Assembly (NCBI GenBank): GCA_016790285.1
Contig: JAEUPJ010000083.1
Location: 32,151 to 96,150, forward strand
DNA length: 64,000 bases
Reading direction: 5' to 3'
Source: Roseateles sp.
Lineage (GTDB): Bacteria; Pseudomonadota; Gammaproteobacteria; Burkholderiales; Burkholderiaceae_C
Made by a program: the position numbers and the translations under genes. The notes below the pieces were generated by a model, which worked only from the letters and a program-made list of their open reading frames with translations, did not search any database and was not told the origin of the DNA. Positions 57,223 to 64,000 of this stretch are shown piece after piece; position 1 is the first letter of the stretch; every line of letters begins with the position of its first letter.

Positions 57223-58676
57223 TGAGCACCACAGCACCGCCACCAGCCCCCGCCTCGCCCCCCGCGCCGCTCGAACCCGGCCAGGTGCTGGACGGCTTCA
57301 AGCTGGAAGAGCGGCTGCACCAGGGCGGCATGGCCAACCTGTGGCGCGTGAGCCGCGTGGATGGCAGCGACCCGGGCACCGAGCTGCTGATGAAGGTGCC
57401 ACGCATCAAGGGCGGCGAGGACCCGGCGACCATCGTCGGCTTCGAGGTCGAGCAGATGCTGATGCCCCAGCTCAGCGGCCCGCACGTGCCGCGCTTCGTC
57501 GCCCGCGGGGACTGGACGCGCCAGGCCTTCATCGTGATGGAGCGCATCCCCGGCGACACCCTGCGCCCCCGGCTGGACGACGCGCCGCTGCCGCCCGAGG
57601 AAGTCGCCGACATCGGCGCGCGCGTGGCCACCGCGCTGGCGGCCCTGCACCGCCAGCACGTGGTGCACCTGGACATCAAGCCCAGCAACATCATGTTCCG
57701 CCCGGACGGCACGGCCGTGCTGGTGGACTTCGGGCTGAGCCGCCACGAGCACCTGCCTGACCTGCTCGAGGAAGAGTTCACCCTGCCCATGGGCACGGGG
57801 CCCTACATGAGCCCGGAGCAGGTGCAGTTCGTGCGCAACGACCCGCGCAGCGACCTGTTCGCGCTGGGCGTCATGCTCTACCACCTCTCCACGGGCGAGC
57901 GCCCCTTTGGCCAACCCAACTCCGTGCGCGGACTGCGCCGGCGGCTCTTCGTGGAGCCGGTGCCGCCGCGGGCCATCCGGCCGGAGCTGCCGCCGTGGCT
58001 GCAGGAGGTCATCCTGCGCTGCCTGGAGGTCAAGCCCGAGCGGCGCTACCAAAGCGCCGCCCAGCTGGCGCTGGACCTGCGGGAACCGACGGGCGTCGCC
58101 CTCACGGCCCGCGCCGAGAAGCTGCAGGCCAGCGGCGGCATGCGCCGGCTCAAGCGCTGGTTCTTCGCGCTGGGCTCGGAGCCCGCGGCGCCCGCGCCCG
58201 CCGGGCAGCAGCTCGCGCGCAGCCCCATCGTGATGGCGGCCGTGGACGTGGACAACGCCACGCCGGAGCTCCTGGCCCAGCTCTGCGAGACGGTGCGCCG
58301 CATCGTGCAGACCGAAGCCGGCGCCCGGCTCGCCTGCGTGAGCATCATGCGGGTCAACCGCATCGGCATCGACGAGCTCACCGACAAGCACGGCCAGAGC
58401 CTGCACGTGAAGCAGCTCATCGCGCTCAAGCACTGGGCCCGCCCCATCAGCAAGGCCCTGAACCTGGAAGACGGTCGGCTGACCTTTCACGTGCTGGAGG
58501 CGCCCGACCCCGCCGGCGCCATCATCGATTTCGCCCACCGCAACGGGGTGGACCACATCGTGATGGGCGCGCGCGGCTCATCCGCGCTGCGGCGCTACCT
58601 GGGCAGCGTCTCGGGCCAGGTGGTCGCCGAGTCGGACTGCACGGTCACGGTCGTGCGCGAGCCTGCCGGCGCCTGA
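57219..58676 (+). CDS. Serine/threonine protein kinase fused to a universal-stress domain
   Basis: A 485-residue two-domain protein. The kinase domain (about 25-310) has Lys59 in LLMKVPR and a degenerate Gly loop, HQGGMANLW. The catalytic loop is VVHLDIKPSNIMF (Asp152), and DFG is at 170-172, followed by GTGPYMSPEQ. A basic linker leads to a UspA-like domain (about 345-485) with GAIIDFAHRNGVDHIVMGARGSS. It is coupled to the phosphoesterase gene. A second in-frame ATG at 57222 could be the start. No transmembrane helix is visible. Confidence 0.88.
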   Translation: MMSTTAPPPAPASPPAPLEPGQVLDGFKLEERLHQGGMANLWRVSRVDGSDPGTELLMKVPRIKGGEDPATIVGFEVEQMLMPQLSGPHVPRFVARGDWTRQAFIVMERIPGDTLRPRLDDAPLPPEEVADIGARVATALAALHRQHVVHLDIKPSNIMFRPDGTAVLVDFGLSRHEHLPDLLEEEFTLPMGTGPYMSPEQVQFVRNDPRSDLFALGVMLYHLSTGERPFGQPNSVRGLRRRLFVEPVPPRAIRPELPPWLQEVILRCLEVKPERRYQSAAQLALDLREPTGVALTARAEKLQASGGMRRLKRWFFALGSEPAAPAPAGQQLARSPIVMAAVDVDNATPELLAQLCETVRRIVQTEAGARLACVSIMRVNRIGIDELTDKHGQSLHVKQLIALKHWARPISKALNLEDGRLTFHVLEAPDPAGAIIDFAHRNGVDHIVMGARGSSALRRYLGSVSGQVVAESDCTVTVVREPAGA

Positions 58677-59448
58677 GCACCGCCACCAGCAGCAGGCCAG
58701 CCGCCAGCATCAGCGCCGGTTGCGGCTCCGGCACCGGCAGCGGGTCGCCCAGCAGGCGGAACTGCAGGTCGGGCCCGAAGCCGGCACTGCCATCGGAGAA
58801 CCCGCTGGCGGCGAACACGGTGGCGTTGAGCCCGGCGTTGTAGGTGCTGAAGTTGTCGGTCACGTTGAACGCCGGGTTCAGGCCGAGCAGCTGCAGCTGC
58901 GCGGCGTTGGCGCCGGTCCAGTCGGCCTGGGCGAACACGACGAGCACGAAGAGGCTGCCCGCGTCGACCAGGCCGTTGCCGCCGCCGCGGAAGTCCAGCG
59001 CGGCCCGGCCGCCCGAGCTGCCCACCTGCAGGAAGCTGCTGCCCAGGTCGGCGGCGGCGGTGTCGTAGCCGAAGTCGTAGGCGCCGCGAGTGCCGCCGGC
59101 CAGCGCGAGGTCGGCCACGGCCGTGCCGCTGGCGCCCGGAGGCACCACGTTGGACAGGGTCAGGAAGGCGTCGCTGCTGCCGCTGTAGGCGCCGGGCGTC
59201 CAGCTGAAGCCGGTCTGGCCGGTCCGCACCGACGGGGAATAGCCCAGGAACTGGTCGCCGTCCTGGCCGCTGACGTCCACGTGCACGTCGTAGCGGGCGC
59301 TGGCGCCGGTGAAGCTGAGGTCCGCAAAGCTGACCCAGTAGACCGAGACGCGGTAGTCGAAGGTCAGCGCGGCCTGGGCGGCAGGCGCCACAGCGGCGGC
59401 CAGGAGCAGCGCGCAGGCGGCTCGGCACAGGTGAAGCAGAGGTCTCAT
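58645..59448 (-). CDS. PEP-CTERM sorting domain-containing protein
   Basis: A 267-residue secreted protein. The signal peptide runs to AAVAPAAQAALT. The body is beta-rich with FDYRVSVYWVSFADLSFTG and AQADWTGANAAQLQL. The C-terminus VPEPQPALMLAAGLLLVAVLRRRQARARP is a PEP-CTERM signal. Its 3' end overlaps the kinase gene by 32 bases, tail to tail. It is divergent from the TPR gene to the right. Confidence 0.85.
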   Translation of the reverse strand: MRPLLHLCRAACALLLAAAVAPAAQAALTFDYRVSVYWVSFADLSFTGASARYDVHVDVSGQDGDQFLGYSPSVRTGQTGFSWTPGAYSGSSDAFLTLSNVVPPGASGTAVADLALAGGTRGAYDFGYDTAAADLGSSFLQVGSSGGRAALDFRGGGNGLVDAGSLFVLVVFAQADWTGANAAQLQLLGLNPAFNVTDNFSTYNAGLNATVFAASGFSDGSAGFGPDLQFRLLGDPLPVPEPQPALMLAAGLLLVAVLRRRQARARP

Positions 59449-59526
59449 CAAGCTCTCCCGAAGTGATGGGAGGACTGTGCGCCCCGGCACCGCGTGCGGG
59501 GGGTGACGAGCAGGTGACGACTCGGC

Positions 59527-60864
59527 ATGCTGCGGCGCATGGACGCCGCCCTTGTCGACGCTGAACTGGACCGGCTGGCTGCGAGCGCACCCTTCCGGCG
59601 GGCGCACCGGCATCTGCGCTTCCTGCGCCACCTGCTGGCGCTCGGCCGCGCGGGCGACGCCGCGGGCCTGCGGGAGATGGCGCTGGGCGTGGCCGTCTTC
59701 CACCGGCGCGCCGACCAGTTCGACCCTCGCGCCGATTCCATCGTCCGCGTCGAGGCGCGGCGGCTGCGCGGCAAGCTCGCCGAGTACTACGCGGGCGAAG
59801 GGCGCAGTGCGCGGGTGGAGTTCCTGCTGCCCGTGGGCAGCTACCAGCTCCAGGTGCGCCTGCGCGCGCCACGCGCCCTGCCCGAGGCCATCCACCTCGG
59901 CCGCGCCGCGCTGGGCCTGGGCACGCTGGATGCCTGCCAGCGCGCAGTTCAGCTGGCCGAGGACACGCTGGCCAGCCACCCCGCCCTCGGTGCTGCCTGG
60001 CTGCTGAAAGCTGCGGCCCTCGTCGCCGCGGTGGGCCTGACCGCCTTGCCTGCCCCGGGCACCATGCCCATGGCGCGCGAGGCCGCCTTGCGGGCCCTGG
60101 GCGACGAGACGCTGGCCCCGGTCGAGCAGGCCGAGGCCCACGGGCTGCTTGCCACCATCGCGTTCAGCCACGACCGCCACTGGCCGGAAGCCCTGGCCCG
60201 GGTGCGCCAGGCACAGTCTCTGGCGGCCTCCGCTGCGCTGCACGCCCGCGAGGGGTGGATGCTGATGTTCGCCGGCCGCTTCGACGCCGCCCGCCAGGCC
60301 TACGCCGCGGCCCGCGCGCTGGACCCGCTGTCGCTGAACTACCGGGTGCATGAAGGCCTGATCGAGCTCTACGCACGCCGCTACGCCGTCGCAGCCACCG
60401 CGTTCGACGACGTGCTGAGCATCTCGCCCGGCCATCTGGTTGCCCAGTCGCTGGCCGCGGCGCTGCATCTTTACGCGGGCCGTGTGGACGCCGGCTTGCG
60501 GGCCTACCGCGCGCTCGACGAGACGCTCCCGGCGCTGAGCATCGGCCTGTGCGGCATCGCGCAGGCCCAGGCCCTGGTGGGCGATGCCGCGGCCGCACGC
60601 CAGTCCCTGGCTGCGCTGCAGCGGCGCTTTGCCGCCGGCACGGCCCCGCCCTACCAACTGGCCATGGTGCACGCTCGCCTGGGTGAGAGCGCTGACGCGC
60701 TGCGGTGGCTGACGCGTGCCGCCGAGCTGCACGACTTCAACCTCGTCTGCGCGGGCGTGGACCCGGCCTTCGATTCCCTGCGCGGCCTGCCCGCATTTGG
60801 CGAATGCCTGGCCGCGTGGGGCGTGGGCGGCGAGGCAGTGGCCCCGCCTATCATTCCCGGATGA
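59527..60864 (+). CDS. TPR-repeat protein with regulator-like N-domain
   Basis: A 445-residue protein. The N-terminal 105 residues contain FLRHLLALGRAGDAAGLREMALGVAVFHRR and FDPRADSIVRVEARRLRGKLAEYYAGEG. This resembles the winged-helix-like domain seen in adenylate-cyclase/TPR regulators of other phyla. Tetratricopeptide-like helices follow to the end (ALARVRQAQSLAA, GRFDAARQAYAAARALDP). No known DNA target. The start may be the ATG at 59539. It overlaps dapC by four bases, so it may affect it. Confidence 0.65.
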   Translation: MLRRMDAALVDAELDRLAASAPFRRAHRHLRFLRHLLALGRAGDAAGLREMALGVAVFHRRADQFDPRADSIVRVEARRLRGKLAEYYAGEGRSARVEFLLPVGSYQLQVRLRAPRALPEAIHLGRAALGLGTLDACQRAVQLAEDTLASHPALGAAWLLKAAALVAAVGLTALPAPGTMPMAREAALRALGDETLAPVEQAEAHGLLATIAFSHDRHWPEALARVRQAQSLAASAALHAREGWMLMFAGRFDAARQAYAAARALDPLSLNYRVHEGLIELYARRYAVAATAFDDVLSISPGHLVAQSLAAALHLYAGRVDAGLRAYRALDETLPALSIGLCGIAQAQALVGDAAAARQSLAALQRRFAAGTAPPYQLAMVHARLGESADALRWLTRAAELHDFNLVCAGVDPAFDSLRGLPAFGECLAAWGVGGEAVAPPIIPG

Positions 60865-62066
60865 GTTTTCCCGCCAATCCGCGGCTCGAGCGGCTGCACC
60901 CCTACCCGTTCGAACGCCTGCGCCAGCTGACCGCCGGCATCACGCCCAACCCGGCCCTGGCCCCCATCTCCCTGGGCATCGGCGAACCCCGCCACGCGGC
61001 GCCCGCCCTGATCGCCGAGGCCATCAACGGCTCGATGAAGAGCCTGGCCGCCTACCCCGCCACCGCCGGCACGCCCGCGCTGCGCGAGGCCATCGCCGGC
61101 TGGATCTCGCGGCGCTATGGCCTCGCGGTGGACGCCGCCACCCAGGTGCTGCCGGTCAACGGCTCCCGCGAGGCGCTGTTCGCCATCGCCCAGACGGTGG
61201 TCGACGCGACCCGCCCCGGCGCGACGGTGGTCTGCCCCAACCCGTTCTACCAAATCTACGAGGGCGCAGCCCTGCTGGCCGGCGCCGAGGTGGCCTATGC
61301 CAACGCCGACCCGGCCCGCAACTTCGCAGTGGACTGGTCCCAGATCGACGACGCCACCTGGGCGCGCACGCAGCTGCTGTACGTCTGCTCGCCGGGCAAC
61401 CCAAGCGGGGCGGTGATGCCGCTGGACGAGTGGCAGCGCCTCTTCGAGCTGAGCGACCGGCACGGCTTCGTCATCGCCTCCGATGAGTGCTACTCCGAGA
61501 TCTATTTCCGCGACGACGCGCCCCTGGGCGGGCTGGAGGCCGCGCACAAGCTCGGGCGCAGCGACTTCCGCAACCTCATCTCGTTCACTTCGCTGTCCAA
61601 GCGCTCCAACGTGCCGGGCCTGCGCTCGGGCTTCGTGGCCGGCGACGCCGCACTGCTCAAGAAATTCCTGCTCTACCGCACCTACCACGGCAGCGCCATG
61701 AGCCCCATCGTGCAGGCAGCGAGCATCGCGGCCTGGGGCGACGAGGCCCACGTGGTGGACAACCGCGCCCGCTACCGGGCCAAGTTCGCCGAGGTGACGC
61801 CGCTGCTGGCCGAGGTGCTGGACGTGGCCCTGCCCGACGCCGGTTTCTACCTCTGGGCGGCTGTTCCAGGCGGTAACGACGTCGCCTTCGCCCAGGGGCT
61901 GCTCGCTCAATACAATCTCGCGGTCCTGCCGGGCAGCCTGCTGGCCCGCGAAGCCCACGGCATCAACCCCGGCGCCGGGCGCATCCGCCTCGCGCTCGTG
62001 GCCGAAGGGGCCGAATGCCTGGAAGCCGCCCGCCGCATCGTCTCCTTCACGAAATCTCTCGCATGA
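60861..62066 (+). CDS. dapC: Succinyldiaminopimelate transaminase
   Basis: A 401-residue PLP aminotransferase of class I/II. It converts N-succinyl-2-amino-6-ketopimelate to succinyl-diaminopimelate in lysine and peptidoglycan precursor synthesis. The PLP lysine is in [17 protein letters not shown], and [14 protein letters not shown] plus [11 protein letters not shown] bind cofactor. It is followed by dapD with a four-base overlap, which supports the assignment over other aminotransferases. Confidence 0.92.
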   Translation: MSFPANPRLERLHPYPFERLRQLTAGITPNPALAPISLGIGEPRHAAPALIAEAINGSMKSLAAYPATAGTPALREAIAGWISRRYGLAVDAATQVLPVNGSREALFAIAQTVVDATRPGATVVCPNPFYQIYEGAALLAGAEVAYANADPARNFAVDWSQIDDATWARTQLLYVCSPGNPSGAVMPLDEWQRLFELSDRHGFVIASDECYSEIYFRDDAPLGGLEAAHKLGRSDFRNLISFTSLSKRSNVPGLRSGFVAGDAALLKKFLLYRTYHGSAMSPIVQAASIAAWGDEAHVVDNRARYRAKFAEVTPLLAEVLDVALPDAGFYLWAAVPGGNDVAFAQGLLAQYNLAVLPGSLLAREAHGINPGAGRIRLALVAEGAECLEAARRIVSFTKSLA

Positions 62067-62887
62067 ACACCGCTGAACTGCAAAGCCTGATCGACCTCGC
62101 CTGGGACAACCGCGCCTCGCTCGACCCCACCAACGCGCCCGAGCTGCGCCAGGCCGTCGAGCACGTCATCGCCGAGCTGGACGCCGGCCGCCTGCGCGTG
62201 GCCACCCGCGAGGGCGTGGGCCAGTGGACGGTGCACCAGTGGGTCAAGAAGGCCGTGCTGCTGTCGTTCCGCCTGAACGACAACCGCCTGATGGGCGACA
62301 AGGACCTGACCTTCTTCGACAAGGTGCCCACCAAGTTCGCCGGCATGAGCGAAGCCGAGCTGCGCGCCACCGGCGTGCGCGTGGTGCCGCCGGCCGTGGC
62401 CCGCCGCGGCAGCTTCCAGGCCAGGAACGTCGTGCTGATGCCCAGCTACGTGAACATCGGCGCCTACGTGGACGAAGGCGCCATGGTGGACACCTGGGCC
62501 ACCGTGGGCTCCTGCGCACAGATCGGCAAGAACGTGCACCTCTCCGGCGGCGTGGGCATCGGCGGCGTGCTGGAGCCGCTGCAAGCCAACCCGACCATCA
62601 TCGAGGACAACTGCTTCATCGGCGCGCGCTCCGAGGTCGTCGAAGGCGTCATCGTCGAAGAGAACTCGGTCATCTCGATGGGCGTCTACATCGGCCAGAG
62701 CACCCCCATCTACGACCGCGCGACCGACACCGTGAGCTACGGCCGCATCCCGGCCGGCTCCGTCGTCATCTCGGGCAGCCTGCCCAAGGATGGCGGCCGC
62801 TATAGCCTGTATGCGGCCATCATCGTCAAGCGCGTGGACGCACAGACGCGCTCCAAGACCAGCATCAACGAACTCCTGCGAGCCTGA
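62063..62887 (+). CDS. dapD: Tetrahydrodipicolinate N-succinyltransferase
   Basis: A 274-residue enzyme that succinylates tetrahydrodipicolinate. The hexapeptide left-handed beta helix is visible in [33 protein letters not shown] and later [15 protein letters not shown]. It begins [17 protein letters not shown]. It overlaps dapC, so the pair is coupled, as in other betaproteobacteria. Confidence 0.96.
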   Translation: MNTAELQSLIDLAWDNRASLDPTNAPELRQAVEHVIAELDAGRLRVATREGVGQWTVHQWVKKAVLLSFRLNDNRLMGDKDLTFFDKVPTKFAGMSEAELRATGVRVVPPAVARRGSFQARNVVLMPSYVNIGAYVDEGAMVDTWATVGSCAQIGKNVHLSGGVGIGGVLEPLQANPTIIEDNCFIGARSEVVEGVIVEENSVISMGVYIGQSTPIYDRATDTVSYGRIPAGSVVISGSLPKDGGRYSLYAAIIVKRVDAQTRSKTSINELLRA

Positions 62888-62897
62888 GGATTTGACC

Positions 62898-63008
62898 GTG
62901 CGGCACCAGATCAGCATCACGCGGGCCGAGCGCCGGGCCGCTCCCAAGCCGGCCCGCATCCCCTCGGGGGATCGGCCGATGTACTCATCGGACGAGGGGT
63001 GGTCATGA
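62898..63008 (+). CDS. 36-codon leader-like ORF
   Basis: A GTG-started small frame with GAGGA at 62886-62890, seven bases upstream. It encodes VRHQISITRAERRAAPKPAR and then IPSGDRPMYSSDEGWS. Its stop overlaps the ATG of the M20 peptidase gene (ATGA at 63005-63008). It runs through a pair of hairpins that can hide the ribosome site of the peptidase gene. I do not recognise the peptide. It may act only as a translated leader. Confidence 0.45.
   Translation: MRHQISITRAERRAAPKPARIPSGDRPMYSSDEGWS
62958..62999 (+). promoter_or_regulatory. Alternative hairpins covering the M20 ribosome site
   Basis: ATCCCC-TCG-GGGGAT (62958-62972) and CCGATG-TACT-CATCGG (62976-62991) form two local hairpins. Alternatively CCCCTCG (62960-62966) pairs with CGAGGGG (62993-62999), the ribosome site of the M20 gene, seven base pairs. 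The two states exclude each other, so the arrangement looks like a translational switch. Confidence 0.4.
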
Positions 63009-64000
63009 CCGAATACGAACGCATCGACGCCTGGATCGACGCCCACTTCGACGAGGAAGTGCGCTTCCTTCAGGCCCTCGTCCAGGTGCCGACGGACACG
63101 CCGCCGGGCAACAACGCGCCGCATGCCGAGCGCACGGCCGAACTGCTCGGCGCGATGGGCTTCGCGGTCGAGAAGCATCCGGTGCCGGCGCAGGAGGTCC
63201 ACGACTACGGCCTGGCGTCGATCACGAACCTGATCGTTCGCCGGCGCTACCGTGCCGGCCCGACGATCGCGCTCAACGCCCCCGGCGATGTCGTCCCCCC
63301 CGGCGAGGGCTGGACGCACGGCCCCTACAGCGGCGAGGTCGTGGACGGCAAGCTCTATGGCCGCGCGTCGGCCGTCAGCAAGAGCGACTTCGCGACCTAC
63401 AGCTTCGCCGTGCGCGCGCTCGAAGCGCTGGCCGCGCCGCTGGAGGGCGGCGTCGAACTGCACTTCACCTACGACGAGGAGTTCGGCGGCGAGCTCGGCC
63501 CGGGCTGGCTGTTGAAGCACGGCCTGACCAAACCCGACCTGCTGCTCGCCGCGGGCTTTTCCTACCAGGTGGTGACCGCGCACAACGGCTGCCTGCAGAT
63601 GGAAGTCACGGTGCACGGCAAGATGGCGCATGCCGCGATTCCGGATACCGGTGTCGACGCTCTGCAGGGTGCGGTCGCGATCCTCAATGCGCTGTACGCG
63701 CAGAACCTGGTCTACAAGCAGGTCAGCTCCAAGGTGCCGGGGATCACGCATCCATACTTGAACGTCGGCCGCATCGAGGGCGGAACGAACACCAACGTCG
63801 TCCCCGGCAAGGTGGTGTTGAAGCTCGACCGGCGCATGATCCCCGAGGAGAACCCGGCGCAAGTCGAAGCGACGATCCGCCAGGTGATCGCCGATGCGGC
63901 GGCAGCTTGCCCCGGCATCACGGTCGAGATCAAGCGTCTGCTGCTCGCCCACTCGATGCAGCCGCTGCCGGGCAACGCGGCATTGGTCGCGGCGCTGCAA
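63005..64000 (+). CDS. M20 family metallopeptidase (ArgE/DapE-like), partial, atypical metal site
   Basis: The first 332 residues are visible; the right edge cuts the gene. It matches M20 deacylases (LIVRRRYRAGPTIALN, GKLYGRASAVSKSDFATYSF, FTYDEEFGGELGPGWLL, VTVHGKMAHAAIPDTG). The expected GHxD-type metal motif NAHGDVVPPGEGW reads NAPGDVVPPGEGW, so the metal-binding His is replaced by Pro93. Glu158/Glu159 and other blocks are intact. It follows dapD, but it is not the short canonical DapE type. Activity is doubtful unless another ligand compensates. Confidence 0.85.
   Translation, partial: MTEYERIDAWIDAHFDEEVRFLQALVQVPTDTPPGNNAPHAERTAELLGAMGFAVEKHPVPAQEVHDYGLASITNLIVRRRYRAGPTIALNAPGDVVPPGEGWTHGPYSGEVVDGKLYGRASAVSKSDFATYSFAVRALEALAAPLEGGVELHFTYDEEFGGELGPGWLLKHGLTKPDLLLAAGFSYQVVTAHNGCLQMEVTVHGKMAHAAIPDTGVDALQGAVAILNALYAQNLVYKQVSSKVPGITHPYLNVGRIEGGTNTNVVPGKVVLKLDRRMIPEENPAQVEATIRQVIADAAAACPGITVEIKRLLLAHSMQPLPGNAALVAALQ

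Overview
The window is 64 kb of dense, high-GC, single-copy chromosomal DNA from a betaproteobacterium. Gene content and synteny point to Burkholderiales, most likely the Rubrivivax/Roseateles/Leptothrix (Sphaerotilaceae) group. The evidence is the rpsP-rimM-trmD-rplS operon, rpsT divergent from murJ-sirB1, the AI-2E/hda/HAD/pcnB/folK block, the DUF3579-argD-argF block, and a PEP-CTERM/PrsT protein-sorting signature. I see no insertion sequence, prophage, CRISPR array, rRNA or tRNA. No gene-free stretch exceeds about 190 bases.

Layout. 1-5.4 kb: yaeQ, argG, a tiny SOS-type gene, a periplasmic ATP-dependent DNA ligase, murB, yajQ and an aspartic-protease-like protein. 5.5-9.4 kb: the PEP-CTERM-associated TPR protein PrsT and a PEP-CTERM protein behind a sigma-54-type promoter. 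9.5-25 kb: an acyl-CoA dehydrogenase pair, rsuA-type and rluA-type pseudouridine synthases, ribF-ileS-lspA, a histidine kinase, oxidoreductases, a Tim44-like protein and an S9 peptidase. 25-30.6 kb: an acyltransferase, then a minus-strand cobalamin nucleotide-loop cluster (cbiB-like, cobT, cobS, cobC-like) with a Nudix gene upstream. 30.6-32.8 kb: the ribosomal/tRNA-modification operon rpsP-rimM-trmD-rplS. 33.9-35.6 kb: pit with its DUF47 partner behind a tandem PHO-box array. 35.7-43.7 kb: a long minus-strand run (murJ, sirB1-like, AI-2E, hda, HAD, pcnB, folK, permease) with many ATGA overlaps. 43.8-47.9 kb: rpsT, a hydrolase, DUF3579, argD and argF.

47.9-60.9 kb is the most accessory-looking part. 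It holds two PEP-CTERM proteins, a degenerate PCuAC-like protein and a large secreted PHP-domain protein behind a PHO box. A tightly coupled set follows: PpiC-like isomerase, HupE/UreJ-like permease, TIGR02466-type oxygenase and a frameshifted MFS/spermidine-synthase-like gene. Next come a metallophosphoesterase, a Ser/Thr kinase fused to a universal-stress domain, and a TPR regulator-like protein. The window closes with dapC-dapD, a 36-codon leader-like ORF, and an M20 peptidase that runs off the right edge and lacks the expected metal-binding histidine.

Most interesting points: a 26-codon ORF whose promoter is covered by a LexA box; two PHO-box sites, one before DUF47-pit and one before the PHP/PPIase/HupE set; an intrinsic-terminator-like hairpin inside the rimM reading frame; and a leader ORF overlapping a ribosome-site-sequestering hairpin before the M20 gene. 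All functional calls are from motif and family recognition by eye; no database search was run.
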